Of a DNA stretch of 44,275 nucleotides, positions 10,160 to 20,272 are shown piece after piece; within the stretch, counting starts at the first letter, position 1, and every line of letters starts with the position of its first letter. The position numbers and the translations under genes were made by a program. The stretch is from Chrysophaeum taylorii. Lineage: Eukaryota > Sar > Pelagophyceae > Pelagomonadales > Pelagomonadaceae. The notes beneath the pieces are model-generated. The model ran no database searches. It had not been told where the DNA came from and worked only from the letters and a program-made list of their open reading frames with translations. The stretch covers positions 1 through 44,275 of the forward strand of contig JAQMWT010000275.1 in the NCBI GenBank assembly GCA_029834535.1, written 5' to 3'.

Positions 10160-10363
10160 TAGAGATAGAAAATTCCATTTAGGGTTAGAAACCCCCCCCC
10201 CCCCTTCACCCCACATTCACACTAACAACCCCAAAATCGCTGTGTCGAACACCGTGCTGCTGCTCTTTGTGTCGTCGTTAGAGGACAGGACGAAAGGCAG
10301 CACTACCCCACTGCCACCATTCTTCTCTACCAGAGACACAGTGATGATTTTTACTGTTCTCTA
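10160..10363 (+). repeat. 5' LTR (204 bp)
   Basis: It starts TAGAGATAGAAAATTCC and ends TTTACTGTTCTCTA. Compared with the 3' LTR it has several extra short stretches: a C-run near 10191, a duplicated GCT and GTC, and about 14 bp near 10340. No clean primer-binding site directly abuts it. A TGGTAGAG stretch lies about 25 nt downstream and is only a weak candidate. Confidence 0.8.
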
Positions 10364-10550
10364 GGTTTTTCGGACCCAGTCCGGTATTGGTAGAGAAACG
10401 TCCTCCGAAAGACATCGATCTCGATCGACGTCTCGGACAGAGACTCAGGATTTCCAGAAAAGAGCAATCTCCTGAAGTTCCTGAAAGTTTTAAGACCGTA
10501 GACAAGTCTCATCATCGCTTGCTACTGGTGAAAAAGTGTGAAAAAAAAGT

Positions 10551-12109
10551 GTGAAAGGCAACCAACAACGCGCAAAGCGCAACCCCAAAACGATGGCGAC
10601 TCACGACCCACAAGTCCCGAGTCTGGAAGTAGCGACGCAATTCGCTACACAACGAGCTCTCATTAAACAGTTCAAAGCCGATTTCTTTGCTCAGTTCGCC
10701 GCTGATTGCCAACGGCGCAAAGCTAATTTCTTGGATCAACTCGCCGCTGATCAAGCTATTCTCAAAGCCAGAATCACCGCTGACTACGCTGCTCTCAGAG
10801 CCAAAATCGCTGCTCAAGACGAGCAACTCGATCAAGACGAGCAACTCGATCAAGACGATCAACTCGATCAAGACGAGCAACTTGAACAAGCTCCCCAACC
10901 AGCTGTTCATACGGCAACTCCCCTCAAGCACAAGCAAACTTCTCACGAAGTCGCGACCCAAGACCTGATCATCTTGATGGTCACACCCCCTCATGCCGAC
11001 AACCCCACCGGATATCAAACACCCCACGGCAAAGTCTCAGACCCCACTGCCTTCCCTCCGGACCGAGGCATAGCCAAGGTTACTCCACAACCTGGCACAC
11101 CCCACATTCACGAGGACACTCCACCTTGTTCGAATATCGCACCAGCAATGTTGAACACTCCACCACCACTACACATTACTCCCTTCACTCCACCAACCCC
11201 ACCGGAGCCTCCACCTCCTTCACTGGAGCCTCACTCCCCACTATCGGCGACTCCCGCTACACCATCCATACAAGTTCCCCAACATCCTCGTCCACCCCCT
11301 CGCCGCACCACTCATCTTCTTGATGATCATGCCACCTACGGCCATGACGGCCCCGGCACCTTCATCCCTGACCAAGCCCCCACCGCGGCTCAAGCTCCTG
11401 CCGCCCCACTGTCGGATTCCCTTGTCCGATATCCATCATCTTCCGCAAGTCACTCTCCTCAGGACTTTCCTCTCCATCCACAAGACCATGCCACCTACGG
11501 CCACACGGCCCCGGCACTTCCATTTCTACCACAGCTCCTTCCGCGGCTCAAGCTACTGCCGCCCAACCATCGGACCCTCCTGACAGACCTTCATCACCTT
11601 TCGAAAGTCGCTGTTCCCCCGATTTGCCCCTCCACCCGCGTGACTATGCATTCCACGACTACGACCATTCCTCCGTCCCCACTCAAGCAAACACCCACCT
11701 CCTTTCTCAAAGTTCCAATGCACCTCCGTCTGCGCTCCAACGCGAGTTGGCCGCCACTAAGGCTGCATTCCGCTCCCAAACCGCTGAATTGGCCGCAACC
11801 AAGGCCACGCTCATTCGCAAGGACAATGCTTTGTCCTCCACAGCCGCCAAACTCAACATCACCGACGCTGCCCTGGCTTTTTTTTTTTTTTTTTCGCCAC
11901 TGCCCAGCTCGCCATCCAAGCCGACGAACTGGTCTCCACCCACGCTGAACTCCATCTCACCCACACCCAGCTCAAGGCACTCGAAACTGCCCACGCTGAC
12001 ATCCGCAACTCCCACCTTGAAACCAACGCCGTCCTCCAAACCATTCTCACCTCCTTGGATGCCACCCACCCCACCCAAGATGTTGCATCGCATCTTTCAC
12101 CTCCTTAAC
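10551..12109 (+). CDS. Gag-like coiled-coil/proline-rich protein of the LTR element (two frame breaks)
   Basis: From ATG 10551 (or 10593) the protein has an Ala/Lys/Gln-rich helix (residues about 35-90) ending in repeats of (D/E)QLDQD. A long Pro/Thr-rich region follows, then a tandem duplication of about 50 residues, each beginning DHATYGH (about 11328 and 11488). The frame must shift near 11515 to keep the second repeat in register, continuing into LQRELAATKAAF. It shifts again at a T-run (11879-11894), after which FATAQLAIQADELVSTHAEL continues the coiled coil to a stop at 12109. A structural (Gag-like) role is inferred from position and coiled coils only. No zinc knuckle is seen. Confidence 0.5.
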
Positions 12110-12720
12110 CAATCCACAACCAACCCTCATCCCCTTCCGAACCAACCTCCAATGCCTCTCCCCCGATTCTCACGGAATATCATCACCACATCCACGGATG
12201 CCCTGGACCCGGTTCTCCTGGTTCACCACCTCCTCCGCCTCTCTGTTCTCAACCCCCCGCCATCTCTGGCCCCTCCTCCTCTGCCAAATCACTCTTCGCC
12301 TCTTTGGCACCCCCTGAACCCCTTTGCACCCGCTCGCCTTATCAGCCACCTGGTTCATTCCAACTCGACCACATCCCCGCGTCCGAGTTGCGAGGGCGTA
12401 CCCATTCAACACCGGCGACCGTACCTCTACAACCAGCGACGATCACCACGGGCAAAGTCCCACCAAGAAACAAGACCACCAACATCAAGAGTCGACAAGT
12501 TCCGAATTATCAAAAGACAGCTCTTTCCCTGATGGTCATACTCACCATCATGCTGACATAACATGCACAAGGGCTTCTTCTCTCTCCTAAGGGCAACCCT
12601 GGTCATCTCCGCTATTGAGGATGCACCCAGAAGGACTGACCCTTACATCGCCTTTGGTTCAACTACACTCTCCTTCGGCGACCCCTCTTTTCGAATTCCC
12701 GCACTGGACCCCAAGCATTA

Positions 12721-13705
12721 AAGGCCGGATACTCTCCCCTACGGGATCTCAGCTCACGCGCCCATCTGCCCTACCTTGCAGACAGGTCAGCCGCGAGCCA
12801 CACTCCTTTTGGCACTGACTTCGGACCACCCGCATCACGCGCTTTTGCTCTTGGAGCATGACACGCTTTTTGATGCTCTCCGCGTCACCACCTTTAACAC
12901 CAAGACATTCGTCATTTCCACCGACGCTCCGTGCCGCAACGTATCTCACGACCTTCAGATCACCAACCTAAGTCGCTCGCGCCCGCACCACGTCGCGCAC
13001 GCCTTACGAGGGCATATTTCAATTGGTGACCTCACAGGTCTTTCGATGCATTTTCCGACGTCCGACTTTAAACTTACGAGTTACTTTATGGCAATCCCCG
13101 ATGCCAAGACGTCTGAAGCTGCGCAATCACGTCTCTGGAACTCCAAAGCCACAGAAACTGCCAGACAAGAGAGCACTCAGCTCTCAACAGCTGCTCAACA
13201 GCTACTTAAAGTCTCGCACATAGCAACCAGTACTATCTCGCAGTCTCTATTGGACGACAAGACGAAAGATAAGACCACAACGGCCAGCTACACCAGCCAG
13301 CTCATTGATGTAGCAGACGAGACAACGCAAACCAACTGCACAGCACGGTTCCAGACTATGCAGACGATGCTCAGGTCCAACGCTCAATTATTCGACCACG
13401 CAAACGTTCTGTCACCTGACCTTGCACTGCTACTGGCTCCTGTCTCATTCATAACTGATGCACCCCATCCGAAGAACCAATCCCTAAGAAATGTCCCGCT
13501 CGCAGAAGCACCAACACAGGACACAAAGGTACATCATGAAGACACAGGTAAGCGCACCACGATCATGCGCACAAGCTCATTGCGCCTATCCGATCACGAC
13601 GAGACGAAGCTACAGCTTTGCTTGACCCCTTCGCCTCTGGAAGACAAAGGCCGCCTCTCAGTCCCCCAGGCACTGACCCTTCCCTGTCGCTGCAATCCGT
13701 ATTAG
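12721..13705 (+). CDS. Open frame of the LTR element, product unknown
   Basis: This frame is open for about 327 codons after a TAA, with no ATG near its beginning. It opens with mixed hydrophobic segments (LLLALTSDHPHHALLLLEHD) and continues into a Thr/Ser/Gln-rich helical part. No enzymatic motif is recognised. The preceding coding-looking stretch (about 12630-12717, FGDPSFRIPALDP) is in the same frame before that stop. Confidence 0.35.
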
Positions 13706-14394
13706 CACAGACGATTTCGCCTCCCTGCACGACCGCAGATCAGGCACAAGCCAATGTCAGCACTCTGCAGAGTTATGCGCACCCGCTGGAATCTTACCAG
13801 CACGGCTACCTCAGCCAGTCAGGTCACGACACCACCTCGGTCTCCCCTGACACCAGGTCGACGTATCGCTCATTCGCGACCACCTCAAGTCATCTAATGG
13901 ACGACTCTGATCTCGAGCATGAACTCATTGCAGCGCTTGAGTCATACCCAAGAAGGAATCATACTTTGGAGTCACCTCAGCCACTCCCACAGGAACTTTG
14001 GCCACCAGACGCCACCCATGTGCTCGTGATTTCTCCATTGGTTTCCTCCAAAGCTTTTGACTGCAGCAGATACAAAATGCAACCTTCCCATGCGACCATA
14101 ACCGCATTCTCGTTTGGGACACAAGCATTTACTTCATGTCATTTGTTTACGCTCATAGTACCGCGACACACGGTAACCAAGATAGAAGTGGACTGCGTTC
14201 CACTTTCATCTCTGAGCGCTACCCACGACATGCTGCTGCTCCCCGCACTACTAGCCACTCCCATCACGTCTGATTCAGCTCCCATCGCCTTGTATGACGT
14301 CATACGCCATGTTCTGATTACAGCTCAGGCACCGCACAGGCTCCTACGCACTCGCGACGGCACGCTCACCGCCCCTCTCGGTTTAGACTACTAA
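13618..14394 (+). CDS. Open frame of the LTR element, product unknown
   Basis: A 258-codon frame overlaps the end of the previous one. The first half is Ser/Thr-rich. The second half contains hydrophobic stretches (HVLVISPLVSSKAFDC and VTKIEVDCVPLSSL) that could be folded. It ends in GLDY at 14394. No family is recognised. Confidence 0.35.
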   Translation: MLDPFASGRQRPPLSPPGTDPSLSLQSVLAQTISPPCTTADQAQANVSTLQSYAHPLESYQHGYLSQSGHDTTSVSPDTRSTYRSFATTSSHLMDDSDLEHELIAALESYPRRNHTLESPQPLPQELWPPDATHVLVISPLVSSKAFDCSRYKMQPSHATITAFSFGTQAFTSCHLFTLIVPRHTVTKIEVDCVPLSSLSATHDMLLLPALLATPITSDSAPIALYDVIRHVLITAQAPHRLLRTRDGTLTAPLGLDY

Positions 14395-14492
14395 CTTTGC
14401 GCCATCCCCGTGGTACACTCACGGTCAACTGAGATGCACGCTCGCTTGTCGCACAGTACGATGCCCGAACACCTTTACGGGGTTCAAGATAA

Positions 14493-16181
14493 GCAGAACA
14501 CTGTCGTCTCAGCCACCGCCGACGCGCCTCCTCCGACCGCCGCCCGGCTCCGCGCTCGTTCCGCAATTATGGTCTCTCCGTCTCACCGGCAATTCGAAGA
14601 TATTTCACCCAGTTCGAATTACGAGGGCGCATTGGTTTTCCACCGACGACAAGATTCGTTTCGATTCGTATCAGTCATGTCTCCTATGGCTACTCTGGCT
14701 ACATCGGAATTCACTTCAAGGCACGTACCGAAGTCCCTCTTCCTAAGGACCTCTGTCACACGCCAAGACCTGATGAGTATTCGTCGTTCCTCCCCGCTTC
14801 AACGCGACTCCCGACGACCAAATCCCCGACGATTTGTGATGACACTAAGTTCCGTCATCAATGCACTTCAGAGCCACCCACGCTCTACCGTCAATCTCTT
14901 GCAGGTCACACCTCTCAAGTTTCAGCATTCCACCCTCGCTCGATTTTATCCAGCATGCTGCCATATGCAAGCGAAGTTCAGTCACGCCAAAGCCACACGT
15001 CGCAGTTATCGCCAGTCTCGCGCAATAAATGCCCGCCACCAAATGATAGCCGCACGCAGAGTCCTTTACTCACCTCTTTTCACGTCCCTCCCAGCACTAT
15101 GCTTGACGTTGAAGCTCTGCACCACTATGATTCGCTTACAACACAACTTCACGCGAAATCCTCGTCCAGTTCTGATCATATCTCGCATCTGTGGACATTG
15201 TTATCGGAATCATGCTTCGGACACAGCTCAGACTGCATTAGCACATTACGCTCTTATGACGCACTCGGCTCGCTTCTCTCCGTTCGCACAGCAGGTTCCA
15301 TCTTGCAGAACTCTGAGCCCAACAGCCGCCATTGCTATTCGCACCCAGTCGACGCTTTCCGTAGCACCCGCGAGGATAACCCCCAATCTCCACAGGTTGG
15401 ACACGCGCTCTGCTCTAAGCATTCCACCGAACCTCACTGCCGCACACCGCTAGCCCCACCCAGTTGTGTTACGAATCAAGGGAAGTTAACTGCCATGACT
15501 ATTTACTTCTTCATTTCCACACACTCGCTGCTAGTCACAGTATCGCATGACTCATTATCAGACAGTTCTCGCATTATGGACAGAACCTCACATCATGTTC
15601 ATTCTTCGGACATCCCCCGTCCACAGATCAATCCTCTCTTGAAACATACGCTCCCTACACGTTGTATACTGCACAGCTCTCGCATATCGACAACACCCTT
15701 CCGTCGAATGTCTCCCCTTTCAGTCACTGCACGATTCACCAGGGATGCACCACGCTCCCTCGCGCTTGTACATCAAGGGAAGTTTGATTCTGGTGAAAAC
15801 GCTTCGTTTGATTCTTATGAAAACGACTCTGGACATGAAATACACACTGGATCAGTCGATACTGGATCAGTCGATTGTCACAGTTCAGGATTACTTTGCA
15901 ACATAGAACACGCACGATGCGACTTTGACCATACATTCGAAGTCAACTCCCCCCCTGGCACGGACACTATCTTCAGTCCATCGCCTTCGGGCATTTTCTT
16001 CTGTTGCCCAACTCTTCTGCATTTTGTGAAAAGGGCACCGACTCGTCAGCACAGAACACACGCCTGTATCCACCATCATACTCGATACACTCGCAAACCT
16101 CAGTCTCCGCCCAATCATCTTTCGATGATAGCCACTGGCGACTTACACGAGACTACGAACCCAAGTCTACAACAAATTTAG
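14493..16181 (+). CDS. Longest open frame of the LTR element (about 560 codons), no early ATG
   Basis: The frame is open from just after a TAA at about 14490 to 16181. The first in-frame ATG is at 14955, so it would need a frameshift or internal initiation. The beginning looks structured (FRNYGLSVSPAIRRYFTQ and RFVSIRISHVSYGYSGYIG); the rest is rich in Ser, His, Thr and Pro. The G-poor strand lowers TGA/TAG frequency, so openness alone is weak evidence. No polymerase or integrase signature is seen. Confidence 0.35.
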   Translation, partial: AEHCRLSHRRRASSDRRPAPRSFRNYGLSVSPAIRRYFTQFELRGRIGFPPTTRFVSIRISHVSYGYSGYIGIHFKARTEVPLPKDLCHTPRPDEYSSFLPASTRLPTTKSPTICDDTKFRHQCTSEPPTLYRQSLAGHTSQVSAFHPRSILSSMLPYASEVQSRQSHTSQLSPVSRNKCPPPNDSRTQSPLLTSFHVPPSTMLDVEALHHYDSLTTQLHAKSSSSSDHISHLWTLLSESCFGHSSDCISTLRSYDALGSLLSVRTAGSILQNSEPNSRHCYSHPVDAFRSTREDNPQSPQVGHALCSKHSTEPHCRTPLAPPSCVTNQGKLTAMTIYFFISTHSLLVTVSHDSLSDSSRIMDRTSHHVHSSDIPRPQINPLLKHTLPTRCILHSSRISTTPFRRMSPLSVTARFTRDAPRSLALVHQGKFDSGENASFDSYENDSGHEIHTGSVDTGSVDCHSSGLLCNIEHARCDFDHTFEVNSPPGTDTIFSPSPSGIFFCCPTLLHFVKRAPTRQHRTHACIHHHTRYTRKPQSPPNHLSMIATGDLHETTNPSLQQI

Positions 16182-16597
16182 AGTTTTCAAATTTATGGCC
16201 AACCCAAGATAACTTTATAACGATATCGTCATCGCACTACGATTATACCCATGTCATTTTAGACGCTCATAGCCTAGCTTCAGCTGTCCCACGCTACACT
16301 CAGGACGACAGCTTTGACACGTCGCATGTGACAGGCAATTCTGGTTCCCTCATCTTCCAGAAACAGCTCCGCCTTACTCGCTCTCATTGCGACGATTACC
16401 TTACCTTGTCGAAAGCGATTTGGTTAAATGGTCATATCTCTTCATGGGATCACGCTGGCGCTCCGTCACATCGTCAAATCTTTACTAGCAAAACTTTAGT
16501 CACGATAGAATTTCATCCCTACGGCCACTTTCACTATTCGCCTTTCGATCAACCAACCATTGGTCTGCTGCACAATTCCCGACTGCCTGAACCATGA
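16004..16597 (+). CDS. Last open frame of the LTR element, product unknown
   Basis: The frame is open for 197 codons and overlaps the preceding frame. Composition in the second half (NFITISSSHYDYTHVILDAH and LTRSHCDDYLTLSKAIWLNG) is protein-like. No domain is recognised. Confidence 0.3.
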   Translation: MPNSSAFCEKGTDSSAQNTRLYPPSYSIHSQTSVSAQSSFDDSHWRLTRDYEPKSTTNLEFSNLWPTQDNFITISSSHYDYTHVILDAHSLASAVPRYTQDDSFDTSHVTGNSGSLIFQKQLRLTRSHCDDYLTLSKAIWLNGHISSWDHAGAPSHRQIFTSKTLVTIEFHPYGHFHYSPFDQPTIGLLHNSRLPEP

Positions 16598-16599
16598 TC

Positions 16600-17069
16600 C
16601 CTCCTGTTATTATTCGTTAGACCACCCGCTCTACTCAGATGCTCCCCCTGCCACTTAGGATTTATTCACCGGCACGCACCGTCCCCGATCTCATTAGCCA
16701 CTGAGCAAGATGATGATCTGATCTCTCGCACAACATTCGCCATACTTCATCGTTAGCCTACCTAGCATCTTCCTCCACTTTTCTTCTTACTCACGATCGA
16801 TGCTTTTTCCTTTCTTTGATCATCCACCTCTTCTTGCAATACCCTCTTTCTTTTGCTTCCCCTCTCAACCTATTCTACACTCAACTTCACGCTCTTTCTC
16901 CTTTCTCACTTCACACACTACCTGCTTTTGCTCTCCTCTATCTCTTTCATGCACTTCGCACACTTTCCTTCAACGCCTCCTCACGACTCAACATCTATTT
17001 GTCCTTGGCCAGACATTTGTTTTGTTTGTCCCAGATTTCGCTCATCACCGAGTTCAATCTGCGAGGGCG
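16600..17069. other. Pyrimidine-rich untranslated region before the 3' LTR
   Basis: This is mostly T/C-rich sequence with no convincing frame. The last bases before the LTR, GCGAGGGCG, are purine-rich and could act as a short polypurine tract. The same GCGAGGGCG also occurs near 12389 inside the element. Confidence 0.4.
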
Positions 17070-17234
17070 TAGAGAGAGAAAATTCCACTTAGGGTTTAAC
17101 CACACACTCACACTAACACAACCCCAAAATCGCAGTGTCGAACACCGTGCTGCTCTTTGTGTCGTTAGAGGACAGGACGAAAGGCAGCACTACCACTGCC
17201 ACCATTCTCTACCAAAGATTTTTACTGTTCTCTA
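17070..17234 (+). repeat. 3' LTR (165 bp)
   Basis: It starts TAGAGAGAGAAAATTCC and ends TTTACTGTTCTCTA, followed by the GTCAC duplication at 17235-17239. Apart from indels it is very close to the 5' LTR, including CGAACACCGTGCTGCT and GGACAGGACGAAAGGCAGC. Confidence 0.8.
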
Positions 17235-18180
17235 GTCACAAAGCCTCCAAGTTTGACGCGTGCATCATCAACACGCGAACACTCGCATAACTTTCACAAA
17301 CAAACAAACAAACAAACAAACAAGGCCTGCGCAAGACAGCGCTGATACCGCTGTCTTTTTTCGTTTTCGCCCAAAAGATTATTATTCGGATGCATGCACC
17401 TTATTAGTTCGATGCTTATGACAGACTACGGCGAACGATCGATCCCGGTTTGCCATCTCGTGCCTTTAGCGGACGACGTTGTTGTTGTTGTTGCAGATGT
17501 CTAATACCAAACGCACATGCCGAGAAGAGCCGCCTGACTTGCCCTCCGTAAAGCCCTTGATGAGGACCGACACGGCCTCGCGGTAGACGTGCTTCGCGCG
17601 ATAGCTGCTGGATCTTCATCGGCACAACAAAAGCCCAATGCCTTTTCTTTCAGCACGCGATTTTTATATTGTCTACTTGCACATCACAACGAGCAGCACG
17701 CACGAAAAAATCTGCTGCAGCTTTTTTGTATCTTGCAATTGAACGACAACGCTGTCGCGCTGTCGTGATTGTTGTTGTACGCGCCGTCTAAAAACTTGCC
17801 GCCCGTGTCGACCATCAGACGGTGCTGCAAGTCGTCCGAACGCACGTGCTGCTGAACTTGGCATTGTTGGTAGGTTGAGTCAAGTGGACTACCCTAATGC
17901 TCTGAGCTGCTGCGACACAACGTTTTACGCGGCGATCTCGATCTCTCATACTGCCGTCGTCAGGACACACGCGACTTGTTGTTTTCTTTCTCACTCATGA
18001 TGGCGACCGACGTCGGCGCGTTACCTCCACGCGACAAGAGCGACGAAAAACCGCATCGATACCGTTCGTCCTCGTCGTTCGTTCGTTTCCAAGTCGAAGG
18101 ACGCTCTGTTGGTGTCGGTCACAACGCGACATGCAGAACCATTAGTTTGGTCAATCCAGATGTGTTGGGTCTCGAAGCGG
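17235..18180 (+). repeat. Segmental repeat, copy A, right part
   Basis: This continues the alignment with copy B (about 36971-37700). Shared stretches are GACAGCGCTGATACCGC, GATTATTATTCGGATGCA, CCTTTAGCGGA(T/C)GAC and ACGTTTTACGCGGCGATCTC. A broken coding stretch (LDEDRHGLA, then VLR) is visible in both. A CAAA microsatellite lies at 17297-17323. The far end (GACATGCAGAACC, about 18128) resembles the module at 1085. Confidence 0.7.
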
Positions 18181-19640
18181 AGTGTTCTCGCGAGGATTGA
18201 GGTCATTTTCGGGAGTTCCGAAAATACCGAAACAAGACGCAAGCTGTCACTTCCGCTGGGCGGCACTCCTTGGAGCCACGAAAGATTCGAGCCCTTTCTC
18301 TGGCCATATCGGATCCGCTCGCCAAGTCGATCGGTCCGAGTTCGCAATCAGTCGGCCCAAAAATGTCCGCTCTCGAGCGGCAGGTCTACCAGCAAGAGTG
18401 ACGGGGTTTACTATGGGGAAGCGCAAAGCCAAGGAGGCTGCTGCAGCCCAGACAGCGGCTTAACCCGCCCCCTGGTCGGTCGGTCGTCAACGAGATCAAT
18501 AAACAACGAGTTCATTTCGAGTACGCTGCCGGCGATGGTACTACCGCCGCGTGGGTATCAGCCTCCTGGTGTCGCTCTTGAAGAGGCCCCTCGACTCACC
18601 GGACGCGCGTCCGTCCTATTGCGAGCGAGAGCCGCTGGCTTTCAAGTTACCGCGGCTGTTATCTCTGCGTCGATCGTCAGTGGCTTCTTCGAGTTCGGTA
18701 CGCTGGGTCGTCGATCAGTCCGTGAGGAATTCGAACATCGGAAGAACCAGCCTGGCCGATCGTCGCGTCCTTACACCCTACGTCTCGATCTTCGCCTCGA
18801 GGATGCTCTCGACCGTGACTCGGAAGCGGCTCAAGTGCCGCCACCTCTTGAGACCTGGGTCCTCCCTCCGACGACAGGTTTGACTTTCGTGGTCACCAGC
18901 GTCCTTTGCCCGGCGCTCAGAAGAAGAGGGCCTTCTCGACATCTGCGGCTGCACGACGCTCGATCTCCCGGCCAGCCTTCGCCGCGTGGCTCTGCCGACC
19001 GCGACGAGCTGCCTCCACTCCATCAACGCCCCTTGAATGTCGTCGTCGTCGTCGCTTAGCGACGCGTCCTCCGCCAGCTCAATCACACGCCATCGTCATC
19101 TTTCGATTAGCGACTCCGTCGGCGTTTGGCCGCAAAACTTGCGTGGTCGAAGATTCCGTTGGCAACCCCGGCGCTCGCGTTAAGGAAGGCGACGATGCAA
19201 TACTTCTGCCAAACTCGAGTTCCGCCGCGAAGGCCCTCTGGAGCTCTGGTTTACCCGCCGCGAGATCGCCGACGTAGCGCGTAGACTGACCACCCTCGAA
19301 CGTGCGGCGCATGCCGCCTGACCCGGAGCGCGTCGTCGAGCATGGTGTCTCAGGATCGATCATTGGTGTCGTCCGAATGGCCGCGAGACATAAAACCGGA
19401 CCGGAAAGTCGCCCGATATTCATTCACAGGAGCCAACCCCCCGTTTGATTGTATTGTCTGTCCGAAAGCGACTTCGCGCGCACCACTCGCCGTCAACCAA
19501 ATTATTAAAGTCGCGCCATTCGGGCCTAGCACATGTGTGATGCTCGCATGAGCGCGGCGGCCGACCCGCACTTTGGAGATCACCACCTACATCCCGAGCT
19601 TGGAGAGGGGAAGAACAACAGGAGCACAGTCCTCAACGGT
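18181..19640. other. Ambiguous coding on both strands
   Basis: Candidates conflict. A 316-codon plus frame (18109-19059) has no domain. A minus-strand stretch (19086 to 18778) begins with an acidic patch (LSDDDDDIQGALMEWRQL), and a short plus frame near 19213-19320 (LELWFTRREIADVARRLTTL) looks coding. A plus-strand ATG at 18413 starts GKRKAKEAAAAQTAA then stops. None is strong enough to call. Confidence 0.3.
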
Positions 19641-19645
19641 CTTTC

Positions 19646-20195
19646 GTGTTGAAACGGACGGACGGACCTCAGCGATTGTACGAAAAAACCCGCATACGAA
19701 AAAAGAAGGCGCCACCGACGACGATCGGAAGAACTGGCACGTCGACGAACCACCGCCTCGCGGTCGACGGATGGCCGACCTGTGGCGTAGCGATGATGAT
19801 GGCCATCCTCGACGCGGAGGGGACGCGCGGCCGCCGTCACCACTACTCAGGAGGCGACGCGCCGACTCGCCATCAACCAACCTCCTACGAGCGCCACCAA
19901 AAAAGGCCCCCAAAGCCGTCGCCGTCGTGGCTTCGCGAAGCTGCTGGTGGAGGGCGAGACGACCGGCCCCCAAATCGAGACCGTTCGCCGATGCGACGAC
20001 GACGACGACGAATCCCCGACCACGCTGCGAACAACAACCAGTGGAGCCGCCGCGAGGACTATGACGGTCGAGACTTGCCGCACCTCTGTTCTCGGTCGCC
20101 GGGGCGAAGACGACCTGGCACGCACGACCACCTGCGGCGCGACGATGGTCAGAGAGACTGGCGCCGTTCTCAGTCCCCGGCGCGACGACAAGTGG
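19646..20195 (+). CDS. Probable Arg/Ser-rich N-terminal exon of the OPR/RAP gene
   Basis: In this frame the second half is rich in RS/RD/RRR (RDRSPMRRRRRR, SRREDYDGRD, RRSQSPARRQ). A donor GTGAGA at 20196 and an acceptor CGCTAG ending at 20272 define a 77-nt intron. Splicing it in phase joins this frame to the reading frame of the OPR repeats (...RRQV-A-SSSEAPRW...). The true start is unclear. ATG 19646 is in frame, but an alternative frame from ATG 19771 also looks Arg/Ser-rich, so an upstream frame change is possible. The region is low-complexity and probably disordered. Confidence 0.4.
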
Positions 20196-20272
20196 GTGAG
20201 ACTCGGCGCACTGGGCGTATAGCCGCTACTCGGAAGGTCGCGGCGCCGACACTCCCTCGAGCCACACGCTAG

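Larger units (their letters stand above)
10160..17234 (+). mobile_element. 7,075-bp LTR retrotransposon-like element, apparently non-autonomous
   Basis: Direct terminal repeats (10160-10363 and 17070-17234) begin TAGAGA and end TCTCTA, so the element ends are short inverted repeats. The flanks carry a 5-bp duplication, GTCAC. Copy B of the host segment lacks the whole element and has one GTCAC, which fixes the boundaries. The plus strand is strongly C-rich and G-poor. Open frames encode a coiled-coil, proline-rich protein near the 5' LTR and further low-complexity proteins, but I find no reverse transcriptase, RNase H, integrase or aspartic-protease motif. The best description is a large retrotransposon derivative (LARD-like) mobilised by enzymes encoded elsewhere. 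An unrecognised element class is also possible. The orientation is taken from the open frames. Confidence 0.8.

Noticed and set aside
10388..10405. TGGTAGAG as a retroviral primer-binding site
   Set aside because: It lies about 25 nt from the LTR end, whereas primer sites normally abut it; no matching tRNA can be checked here.
10512..11027. Leu-rich minus-strand open frame with LLVLIELL repeats
   Set aside because: Antisense shadow of the (D/E)QLDQD repeats of the Gag-like frame.
18109..19059. 316-codon plus-strand open frame
   Set aside because: Starts inside repeat copy A, has no recognisable domain, and other frames on both strands look equally or more coding.
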